Source of the DNA: Antedon mediterranea
Taxonomy: Eukaryota > Echinodermata > Crinoidea > Comatulida > Antedonidae
Assembly (NCBI RefSeq): GCF_964355755.1
Contig: NC_092673.1
Location: forward strand, 20,341,001-20,405,000
Direction: 5' to 3'
DNA length: 64,000 nt
A program made the translations under genes and the position numbers. This document shows positions 47,304 through 58,850 of this stretch, piece after piece; the stretch's first letter is position 1, and the number at the start of each line of letters is the position of its first letter. The notes under the pieces are model-generated. The model was not told the origin of the DNA. It made no database searches and was given only the letters and a program-made list of their open reading frames with translations.

Positions 47304-49985
47304 TATTATTAAATGTTTCCTATTCTATATCATTGTGCTTTACCATAACCAAATTGGTTATAGTAAAACACAGTGCTAAATTGCTATGTAAATGTCATTT
47401 ATCAAATTATTAAATGTTTCCTATTCTTTATCATTATGTTTTACTTTAACCAAATTGGTTATAGTAAAACACAGTGATAAATAGCTATGTAAATGTCATT
47501 TATCATATTATTAAATGTTTCCTATTCTTTATCATTGTGTTTTACTCTAACCAAATTGGTTATAGTAAAACACAGTGCTAAATTGCTATGTAAATGTCAT
47601 TTATCATATTATTAAATGTTTCCTATTCTATATCATTGTGCTTTACCATAACCAAATTGGTTATAGTAAAACACAGTGATAAATTGCTATGTAAATGTCA
47701 TTTATCATATTATTAAATGTTTCCTATTCTATATCATTGTGCTTTACCATAACCAAATTGGTTATAGTAAAACACAGTGATAAATTGCTATGTAAATGTC
47801 ATTTATCATATTATTAAATGTTTCCTATTCTATATCATTGTGTTTTACTATAACCAAATTGGTTATAGTAAAACACAGTGCTAAATTGCTATGTAAATAA
47901 TCATTATTATTAAATGTTTCCTATTTTTTATCATTGTGTTTTACTCTAACCAAATTGTTTATAGTAAAACACAGTGCTAAATTGCTATGTAAGTCATTTA
48001 TCATATTATTAAATGTTTCCTATTCTATATCATTGTGCTTTACCATAACCAAATTGGTTATAGTAAAACACAGTGCTAAATTGCTATGTGAATGTCATTT
48101 ATCAAATTATTAAATGTTTCATATTCTTTATCATTGTGTTTTACTTTAACCAAATTGTTTATAGTAAAACACAGTGCTAAATTGCTATGTAAGTCATTTA
48201 TCATATTATTAAATGTTTCCTATTCTATATCATTGTGCTTTACCATAACCAAATTGGTTATAGTAAAACACAGTGCTAAATTGCTATGTAAGTCATTTAT
48301 CATATTATTAAATGTTTCCTATTCTATATCATTGTGCTTTACCATAACCAAATTGGTTATAGTAAAACACAGTGCTAAATTGCTATGTAAATGTCATTTA
48401 TCAAATTATTAAATGTTTCCTATTCTTTATCATTATGTTTTACTTTAACCAAATTGGTTATAGTAAAACACAGTGATAAATTGCTATGTAAATGTCATTT
48501 ATCATATTATTAAATGTTTCCTATTCTTTATCATTGTGTTTTACTCTAACCAAATTGGTTATAGTAAAACACAGTGCTAAATTGCTATGTAAATGTCATT
48601 TATCATATTATTAAATGTTTCCTATTCTATATCATTGTGCTTTACCATAACCAAATTGGTTATAGTAAAACACAGTGATAAATTGCTATGTAAATGTCAT
48701 TTATCATATTATTAAATGTTTCCTATTCTTTATCATTGTGTTTTACTCTAACCAAATTGGTTATAGTAAAACACAGTGCTAAATTGCTATGTAAATGTCA
48801 TTTATCATATTATTAAATGTTTCCTATTCTATATCATTGTGCTTTACCATAACCAAATTGGTTATAGTAAAACACAGTGATAAATTGCTATGTAAATGTC
48901 ATTTATCATATTATTAAATGTTTCCTATTCTATATCATTGTGCTTTACCATAACCAAATTGGTTATAGTAAAACACAGTGATAAATTGCTATGTAAATGT
49001 CATTTATCATATTATTAAATGTTTCCTATTCTATATCATTGTGTTTTACTATAACCAAATTGGTTATAGTAAAACACAGTGCTAAATTGCTATGTAAATA
49101 ATCATTATTATTAAATGTTTCCTATTCTTTATCATTGTGTTTTACTCTAACCAAATTGGTTATAGTAAAACACAGTGCTAAATTGCTATGTAAATGTCAT
49201 ATATCATATTATTAAATTCCTATTCTTTAACATTCTGCTTTACTTTAACCAAATTGGTTATAGTAAAACACAGTGCTAAATTGCTATGTAAATGTCATTT
49301 ATCATATTATTAAATGTTTCCTATTCTTTATCATTGTGTTTTACTTTAACCAAATTGGTTATAGTAAAACACAGTGCTAAATTGCTATGTAAATGTCATT
49401 TATCAAATTATTAAATGTTTCCATATTCTATATCATTGTGTTTTACTCTAACCAAATTGGTTATAGTAAAACACAGTGCTAAATTGCTATGTGAATGTCA
49501 TATATCATATTATTAAATGTTTCCTATTCTTTATCATTGTGTTTTACTCTAACCAAATTGGTTATAGTAAAACACAGTGCTAAATTGCTATGTAAATGTC
49601 ATATATCATATTATTAAATTCCTATTCTTTATCATTCTGCTTTACTTTAACCAAATTGTTTATAGTAAAACACAGTGCTAAATTGCTATGTGAATGTCAT
49701 TTATCATATTATTAAATGTTTCCTATTCTATATCATTGTGTTTTACTCTAACCAAATTGGTTATAGTAAAACACAGTGATAAATTGCTATGTAATGACAT
49801 TTATCATATTATTAAACGTTTCCTATTCTTTATCATTGTGTTTTACTCTAACCAAATTGGTTATAGTAAAACACAGTGATAAATTGCTATGTAAATGTCA
49901 TTTATCATATTATTAAATGTTTCCTATTCTTTATCATTGTGTTTTACTCTAACCAAATTGGTTATTGTAAAACACAGTATATTTT
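47304..49985 (-). repeat. ~103 bp satellite array, right arm part 2
   Basis: About 26 units opposite in orientation to the left arm. Higher-order similarity is visible: the run of variants around 47400-47900 recurs at about 48400-49130. Recurrent open frames (LLNVSYSISLCF...) come only from the satellite. Confidence 0.9.
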
Positions 49986-51185
49986 ACCTCAACAACATGT
50001 AACATCGCCGCAAAATTGTTTATACGTTTATTTTGATTGGCTAACTAAAGTACGGTCTAATGAATATTGATATTAGAAGATTCCCTAGCTTAGTGAAAAA
50101 GTTTTATTACCAAAAATATGCTGATTACGTCACTACCGGAAGTTGTAGTCTAGCATGATGCAGACGCAATTGATTATGTACGTTTGTTAAATATATAAAA
50201 AGCTGTAAATTACCACAAAACGACAATAGGAAAGAATTCAAAGAAATGCCCTACGTGTTCAAAATCATTGTTTTAATATAGTCTGTATGTATAACTAACA
50301 ATTGACCTTGTGGAAGAGCGTATACATTTAATTTAAAGTAAAACATGATTTACTCGCCAATTTGGTATTGGATATATAGCTCTACACAGACGGTAATCGG
50401 TATCCTTCCAAAATCAATAGACCGTATAAGAGAAATCCCAAACACATGGTTACTTATGATTGGTTAATTTGGTTAGTCTCTTCATCCAGTTTGTTGTTAT
50501 TATATACAAAACACCAACACTTTGACACTTTTAATACATTTTATTCTTTCCCCTCTTAGTCTTAGTAGGCCTACCGGGCGGCGTTACTCACCATATTCAA
50601 TGCTTAACCTAGGCGATAAGTATATGAATTAATTTTAACATGGTTTTCTGCTTCAAAAGTATATCTTTAAAAATAAATACGGTGTATAGAAGCTTATTCT
50701 GTGTAGTTTGACCTCAATAATTTGAGTTTAAGAAAAAGGAAGTGCGTCTAAATACGCACGCGTAAAGCGGATGCGCGTTTGTAGAGGCATAGGAAGTGCG
50801 TTCACTATACGCGCGTTGGGGATACTGTTTATATAATAGCGCTTGTTTCTTCTCCCACTCAATTATCCGAATTGTCACTTGTAATTGGTCAAATGCGTTG
50901 CAGGTAGGCTAACGTCCCTTGCGCGTTGCGTCTCAGTGCGGGGAACTAAGCTTGATTGCAAGAATTAGTCTTGAATACGTACAATTTTCAGTCCTCTGCT
51001 AACATATGTTCATACTGTATAATGGTGAGTAAACACCTCACCGACACCTGTCTACTCTCATACTTATATATTTTTATTCATTTTGTTTATTGCCTTTATT
51101 TTCAAATGATATATACTGTTTCAAAAGAGTAATTTCCAAGTAAATTGCACTATATTTATTCGTATGCGTAGCGTAGATCTATCTT
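49986..51185. other. No intact gene; inverted-repeat edge and MITE A fragment
   Basis: 50333-50372 repeats, inverted, the block at 39549-39590 upstream of ERGIC1. 50868-50955 is half a MITE family A copy (TAATTGGTCAAATGCGTTG, CTCAGTGCGGGGAACTAAGC). There is no exon 1, 2 or 3 of ERGIC1 here. Confidence 0.45.
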
Positions 51186-51399
51186 GCCACGCTAATTGTG
51201 AGCGACCAGTATGTATCGTTGTTATTCTTTACAAATTCCTCCTAACTAAGTCTTAATTGGAAAATATACATTTTTTGTCTTCAGCGTTAGTGAACTATTT
51301 GTTGATAATCCAAATGAAGTGGAAAGATTAAATGTAAAAATCAACATCACTCTTCTCAAGATGCCTTGTACTTGTAGTGGTATGTATTGCTACTATCTT
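51186..51399 (+). pseudogene. Extra copy of ERGIC1 exon 4 with flanking intron
   Basis: 51285-51379 matches ERGIC1 exon 4 (38118-38206) in opposite orientation. It keeps the TTCAG acceptor and GTATGT donor and has an open frame reading ELFVDNPNEVERLNVKINIT. Differences are few: a Gly to Asn change and six added bases (two codons, Thr-Cys) near the donor. Homology extends ~100 bases into the upstream intron (TGTGAGCGACCAGTA) and about 20 past the donor, then stops where MITE C begins in the parent locus. No other ERGIC1 exons accompany it, so it is a fragment, though a recent one. Confidence 0.8.
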
Positions 51400-51527
51400 A
51401 TGCATCCCCCATGTACACGTGGTGTATTTGGAAATACACAGAAAAATTGAAATTTAATTGAAAAGAAGAAGAAAATGATCAAATCAATACGTATAGTTTA
51501 GGCCTACATATATATGTTTATTATTGC

Positions 51528-51723
51528 ATTACTATTTTAAATAGTTTTTCGGTATCATGAACCTAAAATCTGATTGATCTCCGGGGGAGTTTTGGTATCG
51601 GTATGACCTATAATTATCGGTGTGTGGCGTTTTCAGGACTAGGGACAATGTTACCTAAATCGCATTGCTATTATAAATAGTTTGTCGGTGGTATCTGAAA
51701 ACCAAAATCTGGTTGATCTGTAA
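51528..51723 (+). pseudogene. Shortened SLC7A exon 1 fragment between direct repeats
   Basis: 51584-51663 reads GGAGTTTTGG, TATCGGTATGACC, GGCGTTTTCAGGACT, AGGGACAATGTTACCTAAAT. This is the text of exon 1 of the neighbouring gene (51920-52040) with internal pieces missing. It lies between two copies of a ~58 bp direct repeat (51528-51583 and 51665-51722; AATAGTTTTTCGGTATC, AAAATCTGATTGATCT). It is non-functional. Confidence 0.7.
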
Positions 51724-51813
51724 GCCCAAAGGTCATTACACCAACTTTACATAATAACATAATCAGACAAATTACAAATATTAAGCCTATAATAGAATAC
51801 CAACGAAATAATC

Positions 51814-54161
51814 ATGGCAGAGAAGCAAAGTGTACGGCTAGCAAAACAGATCGACTTAGCTGCCGGAGTGTCAATTAATGTTGGCGTCATGATAGGATCT
51901 GGAATTTTCATATCACCCAGAGGAGTTTTGGAAGGGGCTGGGTCTGTCGGTATGACCCTAATCATATGGCTAATGTGTGGGGTGTTTTCAGGACTTGGGG
52001 CACTTTGCTATGCTGAACTAGGGACAATGATACCTAAATCGGGAGGAGCATACGCGTATATAAAGCATATATACGGCGATTTATGGGGATTTATTTTACT
52101 GTGGGTTAGTATTGTAATGCTTATGCCAGTATCATTTGCAGTGATCTCATTGACGTTTGCTTACTACTGTGTTCAACCATGGTTTCCAAATTGTGATATT
52201 CCTGGCAACCCGGTCGTACTCATCTCAGTAGCTTGCTTAGGTGAGTTTATATGCCTCATACAATTACCGTAAAACCTTTCTATATGGAACCCCTATTCAG
52301 GACAAAAAAACACCAATTATTATAGTTTAAGACCCATAACCAGGGATGTCCCTTAGTAAAGCTTGGTTTCCACTAGGACGCAACGCAATGACGTAGACGC
52401 AACGCAAACAATTGACCAATGACAAGCGACAGTCGAATAATCCGTCGCTTGTGATTGGTCAAATTCTGTACGTTGCGTTACGTCGTTGTGTCGCGTCTCT
52501 AGTGGGAACCAGGCATTAGGGACGTTTTATTGGGTCCCGACTTATCCCCTTCCATCATAACAATTTCGCGCGATCTATGACAGTTTTTTGCATCATCAGC
52601 TTCCTGGTTGCATTGATCCATTGGATTTGTTATATTTTTTCGTAGTTTTGCTGACTTTCGTGAACTCTTGGAGCGTTGCTTTTGCAACTCGGATACAAAT
52701 CATTTTTACAGCTGCGAAGATTACAGCATTATGTCTAATCATCTTTCTTGGAATTGTCGAACTCTGTAAAGGTAATACGATCGTATTGTTCATAAGTTAT
52801 TCGTGGACGCGTCCATTGTTGACTTGATTTATTAATTTAAATTTATTTTTAACCTTATTAGGAGAAGTTAAGAGCTTTAAAACACCATTTGCCGAGACAA
52901 CGTGGAATCAAATTGGAGTGGCGTTTTACGCTGGGTTATTTTCATATACTGGATGGTACAGTTTGAACGTTATTGTCGAGGAACTAAAAGATCCACAAAA
53001 GTAATGATTTGAATTCTAGAGATTTGACACATCTTATCTTTCTTTACATGAGCCACTATCAAATTATTATATTGAAAGAAAGATATTACTATACAATATT
53101 CGTTTTTTCATAGAAATTTACCTCGTGCTATCATAATATCTATCACCATGGTAACGTGTATTTACGTGTTAACCAACATGGCGTACTTTGCTGCAATGTC
53201 ACCAGCTGAGCTTTTAGCGTCAGACGCAGTTGCTGTTGTAAGTCCATACCTCTATGTTTATACTGAAACATAATTTGTGTTAATACCATGTAGCCGGCCC
53301 ATGATATTGAGAATCGTTTTTCTGAATGTCATTATTTAAACATAATTTGTGTCAACACCATAATATTTTGCCAGAATGTTGATATATTGTTTGAAATTTC
53401 TATGTATGTTGTTTTTACTATCAATAATACTGTAAGCCCAATAATTACATTTCTCTTATTTTATTCTTGTTCAAAGACGTTTGGATTGAAATTAATGGGC
53501 AATTTCTCATGGATAATGCCATTGGCAGTGGCATTATCAACGTTTGGATCTGTGAATGGTATGCTATTGGCGGACTCGAGGTAGCCCATCATTTTACTCA
53601 TCACCTGAACATTCCGTAATGCAATTTATATAAATGTTGCCATTTGTGTTTAGTGAGGGCGCGGTAGACGTGATGTAGTACTTACGTGTGCGTCGATTGT
53701 TTGGTTAAAGCGTGGTTCCCACTAGCGACGCAACGCAAGGACGTAACGCAACGCAAGTGAATTGACCAATCACAAGCGATGGCTTATTCGCTTGTGATTG
53801 CTAACTGTCTATAACTTCGCTTGTCATTGGTTAAAACGCTTGCGTTGCGTTTACGTCCTTGCGTTACGTTCTAGTGGGAACCAAGCATAATGGACTGTTA
53901 ATATGTACATTCCTTAATATAATACGACATAATTTTTTTTTTTTTCGTTTACTTATATGGATAGTATATTTTTAAGACAACGCAACAACTAGCACCTTTT
54001 CCGTGGTGGTAGTTTATTTAACTTTTAATATAAGTGCATATTTTTTTTCCAGAATATTCTTCGTTGGTGCTAGAAACGGTGAACTACCCAAATTTCTATC
54101 TATGATTAACATTGGTCACGTGACACCGACACCAGCCCTGTTATTCTCAGTAATCCTTCTT

Positions 54162-54204
<43 letters not shown>

Positions 54205-55661
54205 CACCAATAACTCACTACAATCAACAAACCAATCAAACAAATGTTAATTAATGAAATATATTTAAGCAAATATCAAAGTTATGGAAATTGCGTTTTG
54301 CTTCTGTAGCCCTTATATTATAAACAACAACTTATGATAATCGATAAACAGTCTTGGCATCGTCAACATTCCATATCTACTTTCACATTCACCACCACGT
54401 TTATAAGATTAACAAAATAAAATAACAATAAAATATTAATTATTAATTTTTTTTTTAGTGCACATTGTCGATAATCTATGCGTTTTCAAATGACGTCTTC
54501 CAGTTGATAAATTATTTTAATTTTGTCGCATGGACATCTAGTGGATTTGCCGTGGGTGGATTGTTGTATTTACGATGGAAAAAGTCAATTCAAGTTCAAG
54601 TTCAAGTAATTCCGTCCTCTTACAGGGTAAATACATACCGTTAATCTCTTATTATAGGGCCCGTTGATATTTAGCTTTACTCTGGTATAAGTTGCGTTTA
54701 CACATACACAAACCTTGGTAGGAACCAACTTACCCGGGTAAATAAATAAGCCTATTCTATATAGGGCCCGTTCATGTTTAGTTTTACCCGGGTAGGCGCT
54801 AGCCTATAAGTTGAGTTGACATACAAAGTCTTCCGAACTTTGGTAGGAACCAACTTACCCGGTTAAATAACTAAGCTTATTCTATATAGCGCCTGTTTAT
54901 GTTTAACTTTACTCGGGTATAAGTTGCGTTTACATACACAGTCTTCTGAACCTTAGTAGGAACCAACTTACCGGGTAAATAACTATGCCTGAAGGGTAGA
55001 TGGAAACTATTAAGAAATATTATTTCGAGCAATAATTTAGTATCCATAATTTCTTCTCTTTAGGTCAACGCCGTTATACCGATTATATTTATTATAAGCT
55101 GTATAGCTATAGTTATAGCTGGTGCGGTTGCCGAACCAATGGATACGTTGATTGGTTTCTTGATAACATGCACAGGCTTCCCGGTGTATTATTTAAAAGG
55201 ACTTAAACAGCCTGAATGGATGGTATATCGAATTAGTAAGTTAAGCCTACGGATTCGTGTACATCTTGTTTTTCACTCCATTTTAGTCACATTAATATGA
55301 CGAGCTATTCCAATTGACGTAACGCAAGGACGTAATCGCATTGCACTTTAATTTGACCAATCACCTCGCGATATTATCCAAACTGTCGCTTATGATTGGT
55401 CAACAACTTACGTTGCGTTGCACATACGTCATCTGCGTTCCTCCTATCGTGGAACGAAGCTTAATTGGTAATATGTTGACGTGAACAACGTATAAACGTG
55501 CAAATTAATCTTTGTAATGTGAACCATGGCGGTGGACTAATACTAATTATTTTGATATTGGGGATAACATTTGTAATTATTTTTCAGAACGTTTAACGGA
55601 TTGTTTACAAAAGTATCTATTAGTAGTGGAAGAAGAATCGGAAGCTGTGTTGAACAACTAG
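51814..55661 (+). CDS. SLC7-family light-chain amino-acid transporter, paralog 2
   Basis: Nine exons join in frame to 476 residues: 51814-52240, 52646-52771, 52862-53000, 53114-53237, 53477-53580, 54053-54149, 54459-54626, 55064-55235, 55588-55661. All introns are GT-AG. It is a 12-TM LAT-group exchanger. TM1 has [13 protein letters not shown] (residues 26-38). PWFPNC puts Cys127 where LAT proteins bond to the SLC3 heavy chain. TM6 has [15 protein letters not shown], and [14 protein letters not shown] follows. It ends [19 protein letters not shown]. The N-terminus is about 30 residues shorter than in paralog 1, as there is less sequence before TM1. Exon 7 carries a hexamer run giving IQVQVQV where relatives have a KRPxxxxPYK-type loop. 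Exons 2-6 equal paralog 1 in length (126, 139, 124, 104, 97). Introns hold three MITE A copies and a CAAT microsatellite. Confidence 0.94.
52362..52518. mobile_element. MITE family A copy in SLC7 paralog 2, intron 1
   Basis: AGCTTGGTTTCCACTAGGAC at the left and CTCTAGTGGGAACCAGGC at the right, with GTGATTGGTCAAATT inside. TAA precedes the left end and TTAG follows the right end. Confidence 0.7.
53706..53891. mobile_element. MITE family A copy in SLC7 paralog 2, intron 5
   Basis: AGCGTGGTTCCCACTAGCGA at the left and TTCTAGTGGGAACCAAGCA at the right are inverted and flanked by TAA on both sides. The text is the reverse complement of the 10722-10902 copy with very few changes, so it probably moved recently. 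Confidence 0.75.
54165..54203 (+). repeat. (CAAT)n microsatellite
   Basis: About nine tandem CAAT units in intron 6 of paralog 2, 15 bases after the exon 6 donor. Confidence 0.9.
54648..54990 (+). repeat. Three ~120 bp tandem units in intron 7
   Basis: Each unit has TATAGGGCCCGTT or a variant, TTTACTCGGGTATAAGTTG, AACCTTGGTAGGAACCAACT and TTACCCGGGTAAATAA. Related short blocks occur near 17690-17735 and 19365-19430, within introns of paralog 1. Confidence 0.7.
55303..55464. mobile_element. Diverged MITE family A copy in intron 8
   Basis: AACGCAAGGACGTAATCGCA and GTCATCTGCGTTCC flank palindromic GACCAATCAC / GATTGGTCAA; the terminal CTTGGTTCC box is decayed at the left and reads GTGGAACGAAGCTTAA at the right. 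Confidence 0.6.
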
Positions 55662-56261
55662 AATATCATAAAACGTGTTAGCATTTGAATGTTAAGCTCT
55701 GTCTACACTATCAAACTTTATGTAACAAAAAATGTGATGTGCCCATATTTATGGACATGATGATGTCATATCACTACCATATTTGAGCATATCACTACCA
55801 TATTCGGGTACATCACTACCATATTATGCACAACTCCCTAGCCACGGTGTTTTGATTACAGAGCGACGAATGTGAAGAAATTAAATAATCTGCCATCGGT
55901 TACTTTATTAACAGATAAATTAATTTGATTACATGTCGTCTGGAAAATCGTCGCAAACCACGAGTATGCATTATGTATGATGCTAATTAGGATTGTTTAC
56001 AACTCGTCATGAGAAGGTTTTTTTCACACAAAACAAAAAACGTCTGTATTTCAGTTAATTGATTTTTTTCGATAAATGTTTGGTAACTACTATGATACTT
56101 CAAAATGACCCACTTTTTATCGAAATCTTTTTTTTATAATTTTTTTGGAATTAGTCAAAGGGACAATACATCTTTAAAATATGTTTCATGTATAAATGCG
56201 CTGATTACTCTAGCTGCATTATGGGAGTATGTTTCCGTGTTTGATAAAAAAAATGACTGGG
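55662..56261. other. 3' flank of SLC7 paralog 2 with truncated MITE family C
   Basis: 55693-55835 begins GCTCTGTCTACACTATCAAA as in other family C copies, then expands into three short repeats of CATCACTACCATATT and loses its right end. The rest shows nothing recognisable. Confidence 0.5.
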
Positions 56262-56329
56262 GTAATGTTCAGCGCTTAGAGGTTTACAACATTAGGCGCT
56301 ATATAAATCAAGGATATTATTATTATTAA
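56262..56329 (-). repeat. Retroposon-tail-like repeat, reverse copy
   Basis: CAGCGCTTAGAGG, AACATTAGGCGCTATATAAA and (ATT)n; the reverse of the block at 3664-3730. Confidence 0.55.
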
Positions 56330-56439
56330 AATGATGTAGAAAGTTTTTGTTGTTTATTTTAATACTAGGCTACATCATCCTTTTAAGAAACGAAGTTGTA
56401 TAGCTTTAACATTTTGTTGAAACTGTAAAGTAGCTAAGT

Positions 56440-58450
56440 ACGAGTCATACGTACTTGCATAACAATTGTGGTTGCTTGTTTAATGTTGTGGACTCTTATT
56501 CTTAGTATTAACTTTTTAGTGATGAGTTGCGGTGGGTCCCGCCGTATTCATGAAAGGAAAAAAAAGTTACGATTACGAATTGCGATTGGTTGTACCTAAA
56601 AATGAGAATCTTTGATATACAGTAACTTGATGAGTTGTGAGATTGTTTGGGTCCCTCAGAACGTTTTTCATGAAAAGACAAGAAAGATAAAGATGTTGAG
56701 AACATCATCTTGATATCAACTTTTAACCCGTTCATTAAAACAAAAAATAGTTACAAATTATAAACAATATATTATATCTATGTATGGTTAAATTTCACAA
56801 GCTACAGTAGACTCGAACTTAGCTGTGATTGGTTGTTGTACCTGAGATGGTCAAAATAGTGCGTAACGGCTACGAGCGCTAACTGGCTAAATCCATGGGT
56901 CCAGAGCTCATTACAGAGCACGAGCAGTCCAATGGAACTACACAGCGTTGGAGGCTCCCTTGGAGTGCTAAACCTGTGTGTTACGCCACTGGTTGAAACC
57001 ATCATCTTGTAATAATTTCTTGGTGAGGAGTTATTTCCCGTTTATGAAAAGAAAAAATGCCACAAGCTAGACTCGAATTCAACTGTGACTGGTTGTTGTA
57101 CCTGAAATGTTGAAAAAATCATCTTGAAATTCTTCGTGATGAGTTGGTTTGCGTATTCATGAAAAGAAAAAAATCATTTCAAACATTTGTATATTTGTAA
57201 AACGTTTAATTTTTCAAATATCAACTGTGATTGTTTTTGACCTAAAATGTCGGAGACATAACCTTAATATTAACTTATTGGTAACGGGTTGTGGTACTTA
57301 CCGAAAAAAAGGAAAGGAAAAATAGAATTAGTTTAAAAAAACTATAGTTGTATGTAAAACCCTAGGCTAATTCATAAAAAAAAAATTTATACGTTACCTA
57401 AAATGTTGAAAAATGTGCTAAACCATTATCATGTCTACTTCTTGTTGATAAGTCTTATTAGTAGTGCTCTCGCCAATTAAGGAAAATAAAGAATTTTCAA
57501 AGTTTTAAATACAACAAAATTTAAGAAACAATGTTGGTAGAACTTGTAATAGCTCGATCAAGGCTGTTTTTAACAACTTTGATTGTATTAACCTTGACTT
57601 ACAGTACAAAGTGATTAAAATGTTCATACCTAAAATGTTGACATTTACTTTATTATGTCGTATCGCCATATCGGAAATTATTACAAACAAATATGTTACG
57701 TCTGTTAACATTTTTGTGGATAGAGTTGATAACAAATGTGACTCTTCTTACCTAAAATGTTAATAACATCAGCTTTGTGTCGATTGTCGATGTAGTTTCC
57801 TCGACAAGTATCAATAAAATAAAACCACTTTATTAGTTATTGATTTTAGCTACGCGTATTTACACAAGCTACACAAATCAATGTATTTCACAGTTATAAT
57901 TAAATCAATTTAACGTTTAGAGTTTACCTAATATTATGTTGATAACAAAAGAATAAAGAAAACACGTTACTTAGTTAGCTATATTTACCTAGGTGAACGT
58001 CTAAAAGACACACAGATTTTCCACAAAAATATTTAAAGAACAAGTTTAAGATGTAATTAGCGGTATTAAAAATAAATTTTGATTAGTTAAGGTTAAGTTA
58101 GGCCTATTATAGGCCTACACAATATTTAAAGAAAAAGTTTAAGATTTAATAGCGGTATTAAAAATATATTTTGAATATTTTATTTAGGCCTACCTTGATT
58201 GATTGAAATATATATTTATATATCAATCTTAAATTATTTATCTTGGTCATCATTTGATAGTCGTGGCAGGTTTGCATGAAAAGAAAAAAAAAACAGGTTA
58301 AGTTATAGGCCTACACAATATTTAAAGAAAAAGTTTAAGATTTAATAGCGGTATTAAAAATATATTTTGAATATTTTATTTACCTGAAATTATTTCTCTT
58401 GGTCATCATTGGATAGTCGTGGCAGGTTTGCATAAAAAAAAACAAACAGC
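56440..58450 (+). repeat. Degenerate tandem repeats
   Basis: Diverged units of roughly 150-200 bp recur: GTGATGAGTT, TATTCATGAAA with AGAAAAAAA, CAACTGTGACTGGTTGTTGT, ACCTGAAATGTTGA. In 58037-58450 a fresher unit repeats three times (AATATTTAAAGAAAAAGTTT, AATAGCGGTATTAAAAATA, GGTCATCAT...GTCGTGGCAGG). Non-coding; origin unknown. Confidence 0.55.
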
Positions 58451-58667
58451 AGGTTAAGTTATACAATAATAAAATGGTATAGATTTGGTAGGGAAAAAAG
58501 TTGTATAATATTACAAATAATATAATAATAATTTACCTATAATAGGTTAAAGGATTGTCTTGAATAAACGTCATAGTTGTTACCAAAACTGTTTCTAGAT
58601 ACCCTACAATAGAGGAAAACACGGCATGTTGGATTGCTCTTCTCATTTCTTTAAAGATGTTCAAGAT

Positions 58668-58830
58668 GTTGAAGATGGTCGATCGTCAGCGTCGAAAGCT
58701 GTACAAGACTTTCCAAGTTCAACCATCTCGCTGCTTCTAATTGCCACTCCTACAATACTTATGCCGATGGAATATACGTCACCGTTAGAATCGCAATCAC
58801 CGCCAATGTATGATACCTGGATGATCCTGG
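58668..58830 (-). pseudogene. Protein-kinase C-lobe-like fragment
   Basis: The minus strand reads DSNGDVYSIGIS, then EMVELGKSCTAFDADDRPSS, the look of kinase subdomains IX (DVYSFG-like) and XI (C...D...RPS), with the usual ~60 residues between them cut to about 25. Stops follow at once. There are no other kinase exons nearby, so I read it as a relic or chance resemblance. Confidence 0.3.
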
Positions 58831-58850
58831 TTGTGATTGAAGTAGTTCTC

